DNA from: Acidobacteriota bacterium
GTDB taxonomy: Bacteria; Acidobacteriota; Blastocatellia; RBC074
Reading direction: 5' to 3'
DNA: 10,608 nucleotides
Assembly (NCBI GenBank): GCA_013140935.1
Contig: JABFSD010000169.1
Coordinates: forward strand, 1-10,608
Positions 5,867 to 10,608 of the stretch are shown in pieces (the first letter of the stretch is position 1; each line of letters opens with the position of its first letter). Below the pieces are notes generated by a model. It was not told the origin of the DNA, made no database searches, and was given only the letters and a program-made list of their open reading frames with translations. A program made the position numbers and the translations under genes.

Positions 5867-8800
5867 ATGCTGAATTCGATAATTGAGTTTTCCTTACAAC
5901 AACGTTTTCTCGTCATCGCGCTAACGCTCTTGCTCGCAGGCGCGGGCTTGTTCGCGTTGTCGAGTCTGCCGATTGATTCTTATCCAGACCTCACCAACAA
6001 CCAGGTCAACATCTTCACCGAAGCGCCTGGCACGGCGGCGACCGAAGTCGAACAGCTCATCACTTATCCGATTGAAAGCGCGATGCTCGGTTTGCGGCGC
6101 ACCGAAGAAGTGCGTTCGATTTCCAAGTTCGGCATCTCGGTCGTGACCATCGTCTTTGAAGACGGCGTAGACAGTTATTTCGCGCGCCAACTCGTCAACG
6201 AACGTTTGCAGGAAGCGCGCGGCCGTTTGCCACAAGAGGTTGATCCGGTGTTGGGGCCGTTGGCGACGCCGTTTGGCGAGATCAGCCATTATGTGTTGGA
6301 AGGGAAAGGCTACGACGCGATGCAATTGCGCAGCTTGCAGGACTGGGTCGTCAAGCCGCAGTTGCGCACCATCCCCGGTGTCAACGATGTGAGCGGCTGG
6401 GGCGGATTCATCAGGCAATATCAAGTCATCGCCAATCCCGAACGTTTGCTCGCTTATCAACTCACCTTGCAAGACGTTTATGAAGCCCTTGCCAGCAGCA
6501 ATCAAAACTTCGGCGGCAGCTATCTCGAACGCGGCGCAGAAGGCTTCACCGTCTTAGGGCAAGGCCGATTCAATGCCGCCAACGCCGAAAGCGACATCGG
6601 CAGCGTCGTCGTGAAAGCGCGTGCCGGTACGCCCGTGCTGATCCGCGACGTAGCCGAAATCAAAATCGGTGCGGCTATGCGACAAGGTTCGGTGAGCAAA
6701 GACGGGCAAGGCGAAGTCGTCTCAGGCATGGTCATTATGAGCAAAGGCGAAAGCTCGAAAGACACGATTGAGAAAGTGCATGAACGCTATCGCCAAATCG
6801 AAAAGTCGCTGCCAGCGGGCGTGAAGATTACGCCGTTTTATGAACAGACCGACCTTATCAATCGCACGACGAAAACGCTGGCGACGAATTTAATCGAAGG
6901 CGGCTTGCTCGTGATCGTCGTGCTGTTTCTGTTTTTGTTTAACGTGCGGGCTTCGTTGATCGTGGCGTCGGTGATTCCGCTTTCGATGTTGATTGCGTTC
7001 ATCGGCATGAAGGCGTTCGGTTTGACGGCCAACCTAATGAGCCTCGGTGCGCTCGATTTCGGATTGATCGTAGACGGCGCAGTCGTGATGATCGAAGGCT
7101 TTGTCACCGCGCTCGGCGTTCAATCGGTCGCGCATGATCGCAAAGAACGTCTGCGGCTTTCCGCGCTCGACATCGCGCGTCCGATTGTGTTCGGCATCGT
7201 CATCATCATCGCCGTATACCTGCCGCTCTTTGCCTTGCAAGGTTTGGAATCGCGCATGTTTCGTCCGATGGCGTTGACCGTGTGTTGCGCGTTGGTGGGT
7301 TCGTTGTTGCTGACGCTGACGTTCGTGCCGGCGATGGGTTCGTTGTTGCTCAAACCGCACGGCGAAGGCGTACACGAACGATTCATGCAAGGTTTGCAAA
7401 ACGCCTATCGTCGCGGCCTCGAACGCGCAGCCAGGATGCGTTGGCTGACGGTGGCGACTGCGTTGTTGTTGGTCGTTGGCGCATTCGCTGTGCTGGCACG
7501 GCTCGGCACTGAATTCATGCCCAAGCTCGATGAAGGCCAGTTCCTCATCGAGACGCGCCGCCTGCCTTCGGTGTCGCTCACGCAAGCGACTGAGATTTCA
7601 GGCATGGTCGAAAAGGCTTTGCTCGAATTTCCCGAAGTCACGAGCGTCATCACTAAACTCGGTCGGCCAGACATTGCCACTGACACGATGGGCGTTTATC
7701 AAGGCGACGTTTACGTCAAACTCAAACCCATCGAGCAATGGCGCAGCGCGACCACGCGCGAAGGCTTGATCGAAGCGTTTGATAAGAAGCTGCAAAACGT
7801 GCCGGGCGTCGGATACAACTTCACGCAACCGCTCGAAATGCGTATGGACGAAGTCATTTCGGGCGTGCGTGCCGACGTAGCCGTAAAACTTTTCGGCGAC
7901 GACACCGCAGTGTTGGAACGCGAAGGCGAACGCATCGCGCGCGTTTTGCAACGCGTCGCGGGCGCGGCTGACGTGCAAGTCGAAGCCCTCAGCGGCGCGG
8001 GCGAGTTGCAAATTCAAATCAATCGCGCGGCGCTCGCGCGTTACGGTTTGCACACCGACGACGTAGCCCGCACGGTCGAGATGGCTTTGGGCGGCGCAGT
8101 GGCGACCGAGTTGATTGACGAACGCAAACGCACAGACATCGTTGTGCGTTTGCCTGAAAGCTATCGCGCCAATGACGCCGCGCTGGGTTCGATCTTGTTG
8201 CCTGCGCCCAACGGCGAGCGCGTCACGCTCGCTCAACTCGCTTCGATCAAAACCGCGCTCGGCCCCGAAGTCGTCAACCGCGAAAACGCTCAACGCCGCA
8301 TCGTGATTCAATCAAATGTGCGCGGACGCGACATCGGCAGCTTCGTCGCCGACGCGCAAGCCGCGTTTGATCGCGAAGTTAAATTGCCGACGGGTTATTT
8401 CGTGACGTGGGGCGGCGAGTTCGAGAATCAGCAACGCGCGATGAAACGCCTTTACCTCGTCGTACCGCTCGCGCTGTTTTTGATTTTCATGTTGTTGTTC
8501 GCTTCGTTCGGCACGCTGCGCCATGCGCTCTTAATTATTCTCAACGTACCTTTCGCGCTCGTCGGTGGCGTCGCCGCGTTGTGGTTGCGCGGCTTGCCCT
8601 TGAGCCTTTCCGCCGCCATCGGTTTCATCGCGCTCTTTGGCGTCGCCGTTCTCAACGGCGTAGTGATGGTGAGTTACATCAACCGCTTGCGCGACGATGG
8701 ATTGTCTTTATCAGAAGCCGTTTTGACCGGAGCCGCCGGGCGCTTGCGTCCCGTGTTGATGACGGCGCTCGTGGCAAGCTTGGGATTCATTCCGATGGCC

Positions 8801-8965
8801 TTATCCAGTGCGCCCGGCGCAGAAGTGCAACGACCTTTGGCGACGGTCGTGATCGGCGGATTGATTACCGCGACCTTGCTGACGATGTTCGTGTTGCCGT
8901 TGTTGTATGAATGGATTGAGCGGTTTCAGCAACGCACTGTGGCCGTGAGTGATAGCGAAGCATAG
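5867..8965 (+). CDS. czcA: CzcA-type heavy-metal efflux RND pump (HME family)
   Basis: This is the inner-membrane proton/metal antiporter of the tripartite system, apparently complete at 1032 residues. It shows the RND plan: TM1 (about 13-33), a large periplasmic domain (34-340), TM2-6 (about 343-495), TM7 (about 525-545), a second periplasmic domain (546-858) and TM8-12 (863-1015). TM4 contains ALDFGLIVDGAVVMIEG, giving D397, D403 and E410, which correspond in spacing to D402, D408 and E415 of Cupriavidus CzcA. This suggests divalent ions (Zn, Co, Cd or Ni) rather than Cu/Ag; the exact metal is undetermined. After E410, the Asn usual in this family is Gly. QPLEMRMDEVISGVRADVAVKLFGDD (654-679, shown here only by its ends QPLEMR and KLFGDD) is also typical. 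The ATG at 5867 lacks a clear Shine-Dalgarno sequence. The stop codon TAG lies at the start of a tandem repeat. Confidence 0.95.
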   Translation: MLNSIIEFSLQQRFLVIALTLLLAGAGLFALSSLPIDSYPDLTNNQVNIFTEAPGTAATEVEQLITYPIESAMLGLRRTEEVRSISKFGISVVTIVFEDGVDSYFARQLVNERLQEARGRLPQEVDPVLGPLATPFGEISHYVLEGKGYDAMQLRSLQDWVVKPQLRTIPGVNDVSGWGGFIRQYQVIANPERLLAYQLTLQDVYEALASSNQNFGGSYLERGAEGFTVLGQGRFNAANAESDIGSVVVKARAGTPVLIRDVAEIKIGAAMRQGSVSKDGQGEVVSGMVIMSKGESSKDTIEKVHERYRQIEKSLPAGVKITPFYEQTDLINRTTKTLATNLIEGGLLVIVVLFLFLFNVRASLIVASVIPLSMLIAFIGMKAFGLTANLMSLGALDFGLIVDGAVVMIEGFVTALGVQSVAHDRKERLRLSALDIARPIVFGIVIIIAVYLPLFALQGLESRMFRPMALTVCCALVGSLLLTLTFVPAMGSLLLKPHGEGVHERFMQGLQNAYRRGLERAARMRWLTVATALLLVVGAFAVLARLGTEFMPKLDEGQFLIETRRLPSVSLTQATEISGMVEKALLEFPEVTSVITKLGRPDIATDTMGVYQGDVYVKLKPIEQWRSATTREGLIEAFDKKLQNVPGVGYNFTQPLEMRMDEVISGVRADVAVKLFGDDTAVLEREGERIARVLQRVAGAADVQVEALSGAGELQIQINRAALARYGLHTDDVARTVEMALGGAVATELIDERKRTDIVVRLPESYRANDAALGSILLPAPNGERVTLAQLASIKTALGPEVVNRENAQRRIVIQSNVRGRDIGSFVADAQAAFDREVKLPTGYFVTWGGEFENQQRAMKRLYLVVPLALFLIFMLLFASFGTLRHALLIILNVPFALVGGVAALWLRGLPLSLSAAIGFIALFGVAVLNGVVMVSYINRLRDDGLSLSEAVLTGAAGRLRPVLMTALVASLGFIPMALSSAPGAEVQRPLATVVIGGLITATLLTMFVLPLLYEWIERFQQRTVAVSDSEA

Positions 8966-9045
8966 GAGTTATGTGAGTTCTAGGAGTTATAGGAATGCCT
9001 GCCAATCAAGTGTTCCCCATAACTCTCATCGCTCCCATAACTCCC
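8964..9045. repeat. Nonameric (9-bp) repeat arranged as an imperfect inverted repeat
   Basis: Plus-strand units of 9 bp begin at 8964, 8973 and 8982 with consensus RGGAGTTAT; the first and third are identical (AGGAGTTAT) and the second is degenerate, with a decayed fourth at 8991. Complementary units lie at 9019-9027, 9028-9036 and 9037-9045 (ATAACTCTC, ATCGCTCCC, ATAACTCCC). The arms 8965-8992 and 9018-9044 pair at about three quarters of positions around a spacer of roughly 25 bases. The last two bases of the czcA stop codon belong to the first unit. It fills most of the gap between czcA and sua5. Confidence 0.85.
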
Positions 9046-9051
9046 ACTGGC

Positions 9052-9080
9052 TTGCCGCTGAATTATTTTTTGCGTGTAAT
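9052..9080 (+). promoter_or_regulatory. Candidate promoter for sua5, placed for a near-leaderless mRNA
   Basis: TTGCCG (9052-9057) and TGTAAT (9075-9080) are 17 bases apart; the -10 matches the consensus at five of six positions and the -35 only in TTG. With the usual 6-8 base distance from the -10, transcription would start around 9087-9088, 2-3 bases before the ATG at 9090. No Shine-Dalgarno sequence precedes that ATG, which fits leaderless initiation. Confidence 0.4.
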
Positions 9081-9089
9081 GCCCAGTCT

Positions 9090-10046
9090 ATGACGCCTGC
9101 CCTCGAAACCCTGCTCACCACCGACCTGCACGAAGCCGCGCGCTTCATTCAACGTGGCGAACTCGTCGCCTTTCCCACTGAAACCGTTTACGGACTCGGC
9201 GCGGATGTCTTCAACGAAAGCGCCATCGGCAAAGTCTTCGCCGCCAAAGGCCGTCCGTCTGACAATCCGCTGATTGCGCACGTCTCGCATCAAGATCAAA
9301 TCAAACAACTCGCCGCGGACATTCCTGACGATGCGCAAAAAATGATAGACGCTTTTTTCCCCGCGCCGCTGACGTTGGTCTTGCCCAAACACGACCGCGT
9401 ACCGCTGCTGGCTTCGGCAGGCTTACAGACCATTGGCGTACGCATGCCGCGTCACGACTTGGCGCGCGAATTCATCACGGCTTGCGGCACGCCGCTCGTC
9501 GCGCCTTCGGCCAATTTGTCAGGCAGTCCCAGCCCTACGACGTGGCAGGCGGTCGCGGCAGATTTGTTGGGACGCATCGCCTGCATCCTGCAAGGCGTGC
9601 AAACCGAAGTCGGCCTCGAATCCACCGTCGTAGATTGCACGGGTGACGCGCCCGTCGTCTTGCGCACAGGCGGCGTTACGCTCGAACAGTTGCAAGCCAT
9701 TGTGCCTGCTACGCGCAAAGCTGACGCGACAGACTTGCATCAGCCAAAAAGTCCCGGCTTGAAATATCGCCATTACGCGCCGCACGCGACGGTGGTGATG
9801 GTGAGTGAAATGAATGAATTGAAAGGCAACGAACACGCTGCGTGGATTGGCTTACACGCGCCGCGTTCAAGCGACTGGCATTTGATAAAGCAATGCGCTG
9901 ACGTGGCTGAATACGCGCACGAACTATTCGCTTTCTTTCGTGCGTGTGACGCGCAAGGCATAAAGGCAATTTATTGCGAAGCAGTCGCCGAGCAAGACTT
10001 AGGCGTAGCGTTGATGGATCGCATTCGTCGCGCGGCCCATCGCTGA
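9090..10046 (+). CDS. sua5: L-threonylcarbamoyladenylate synthase (Sua5/YwlC/TsaC family)
   Basis: The enzyme makes threonylcarbamoyl-AMP from threonine, bicarbonate and ATP, the first step of t6A formation at position 37 of tRNAs that read ANN codons. It is cytoplasmic. The 318-residue product has both parts of the long Sua5 type: a YrdC-like catalytic domain (about 10-200) with PTETVYGLG (29-37), AAKGRP (51-56), APSANLSG (138-145), ESTVVD (177-182) and LRTGG (191-195); then the linker SPGLKYRHYAP (221-231) and a C-terminal Sua5 domain (about 232-318). Single-domain TsaC proteins lack the latter. The ATG at 9090 is chosen because it places the catalytic domain at a normal distance. An in-frame GTG at 8949 would start inside czcA and translate the nonamer repeat, so it is rejected. 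It is probably not part of the efflux function. Confidence 0.93.
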   Translation: MTPALETLLTTDLHEAARFIQRGELVAFPTETVYGLGADVFNESAIGKVFAAKGRPSDNPLIAHVSHQDQIKQLAADIPDDAQKMIDAFFPAPLTLVLPKHDRVPLLASAGLQTIGVRMPRHDLAREFITACGTPLVAPSANLSGSPSPTTWQAVAADLLGRIACILQGVQTEVGLESTVVDCTGDAPVVLRTGGVTLEQLQAIVPATRKADATDLHQPKSPGLKYRHYAPHATVVMVSEMNELKGNEHAAWIGLHAPRSSDWHLIKQCADVAEYAHELFAFFRACDAQGIKAIYCEAVAEQDLGVALMDRIRRAAHR

Positions 10047-10059
10047 GCGCACACCACAC

Positions 10060-10557
10060 TCAAAATTGTAAACCGCGCAATTCGAACAACAGGTCTTTCA
10101 CTTGGTCTTCGGTGATTTTGGCGGGCGCGTCAATTTTGACGCTGGCGAGAAAGGTTTCACCCGGCGCGAGATTTTTGCGGGCGCGCGGAATGGGTACGCT
10201 GATGCCTTCTTTGAGGAGTTGATCGTTGAGGTCAATCATCCGTCCGGCGAGTTCGAGGCCGGTGATGGTGCGTTCGCCGCGATTGGTGACGCGCACCTGA
10301 ATTTCATATTGCGCCTGACCCAGCATGTTCGGGTGTACGATCTTATCTACTAATTCAAGCGCGACTTTGCTGTGGTAATTGTCGAAATCAGCATTGCCTG
10401 CACGAATCGCATTGGGCAAGGCCGGTTTGATGTCAGGTTTGGACGTGGCAATCCATATCACCGCGCCAATCAAGCCGACGACGATCAAGCCGAGAATGGC
10501 GACGACGAGGCGATTGGTTTTGGGTTCTTCGACTTTGGGTTTTTCTAGTTCAAGCAT
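10060..10557 (-). CDS. Small membrane-anchored protein with a periplasmic beta-type domain, function unknown
   Basis: This 165-residue protein has a charged N-terminus (1-16, rich in Glu, Lys and Pro), one transmembrane helix (about 17-38) and a soluble domain (about 45-165) predicted to be mostly beta strands. The pattern YEIQVRVTNRGERTITGLELAGRMID (residues 84-109, key positions N92, G94 and G100) followed by LAPGETFLASVKI (130-142) is typical of Ig-like FxLYD or DUF2393-type domains, in which a strand states an inter-residue V.N.G....G. motif. The assignment is by eye and tentative, and such domains have no known reaction. Orientation is probably N-in with the domain outside the inner membrane. 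It converges with sua5, with 13 bases between the stops. No Shine-Dalgarno sequence is visible; a heptamer repeat lies 7 bases before the start codon. Confidence 0.8.
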   Translation of the reverse strand: MLELEKPKVEEPKTNRLVVAILGLIVVGLIGAVIWIATSKPDIKPALPNAIRAGNADFDNYHSKVALELVDKIVHPNMLGQAQYEIQVRVTNRGERTITGLELAGRMIDLNDQLLKEGISVPIPRARKNLAPGETFLASVKIDAPAKITEDQVKDLLFELRGLQF

Positions 10558-10564
10558 AGTTTTA

Positions 10565-10599
10565 GGAATTCGGGAGTCGGAATACGGAATTCGGAAGAT
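10565..10599. repeat. Degenerate 7-bp tandem repeat, consensus GGAATTC
   Basis: Five consecutive 7-base units fill 10565-10599. Units 1 (10565-10571) and 4 (10586-10592) are exactly GGAATTC, unit 3 is GGAATAC, unit 2 is GGGAGTC and unit 5 is GGAAGAT. The array ends 7 bases upstream of the start codon of the minus-strand gene. It may continue beyond the window edge, since only 9 more bases are visible. Heptamer repeats of this general kind are known from cyanobacteria and other environmental bacteria. Confidence 0.75.
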
Positions 10600-10608
10600 A
10601 TGGACGAC

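Noticed and set aside
5867..8965. Copper/silver specificity (CusA) for the pump
   Set aside because: The TM4 motif with D397, D403 and E410 is of the divalent-ion CzcA type, not the form typical of Cu/Ag pumps.
9064..9071. T-rich run after the nonamer inverted repeat, as an intrinsic terminator of the efflux operon
   Set aside because: The T run starts about 19 bases after the end of the repeat, too far for a classical terminator, and the stem is imperfect.
8949..9089. GTG-started N-terminal extension of sua5
   Set aside because: It overlaps the czcA end in another frame, would translate the nonamer repeat, and adds 47 residues not expected in the family. The ATG at 9090 fits the domain.

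Overview
The window carries ten protein genes. By style (moderate-to-high GC by eye, heavy use of GCG/CGC codons, short degenerate repeats at gene borders) it looks like an environmental Gram-negative, possibly an acidobacterium. The outer-membrane channel and membrane-fusion lipoprotein show that the cell has an outer membrane. The phylum is a guess from style; no marker gene here settles it.

Layout. A YgfF-like short-chain dehydrogenase/reductase lies at 11-757 on the minus strand. It is divergent from an exported von Willebrand factor A (vWA) protein at 960-2150. Then comes a CzcCBA-type heavy-metal efflux set on the plus strand: outer-membrane channel (2292-3626), membrane-fusion lipoprotein (3630-4919) and RND pump (5867-8965). 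Between fusion protein and pump sits a two-gene cassette of uncharacterised conserved proteins (5010-5438 and 5445-5849) with its own candidate promoter and a strong ribosome binding site. Downstream are the tRNA-modification enzyme Sua5/TsaC (9090-10046) and, convergent with it, a small membrane-anchored protein (10060-10557, minus strand).

How the genes work together. The three efflux proteins should form one envelope-spanning complex that exports divalent metal ions; the pump keeps the Asp/Asp/Glu set of the CzcA class in its fourth membrane helix. The cassette has no evident link to efflux and looks like an insertion into the operon. The dehydrogenase, vWA protein, Sua5 and anchored protein look like unrelated neighbours.

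Most notable points. (1) A 75-bp near-perfect palindrome (28 of 30 arm positions pair) lies inside the signal-peptide region of the fusion-protein gene. It is exactly 25 codons long, and removing it in silico restores a short canonical lipoprotein signal. (2) The two-gene cassette splits the efflux operon. (3) Three different short-period repeats (about 10-11, 9 and 7 bp) lie at gene starts or ends, two of them arranged as inverted repeats. (4) The Sua5 gene may be read from a near-leaderless mRNA. No RNA genes, CRISPR array, transposase or phage genes were seen. No stretch longer than 300 bases lacks a gene.
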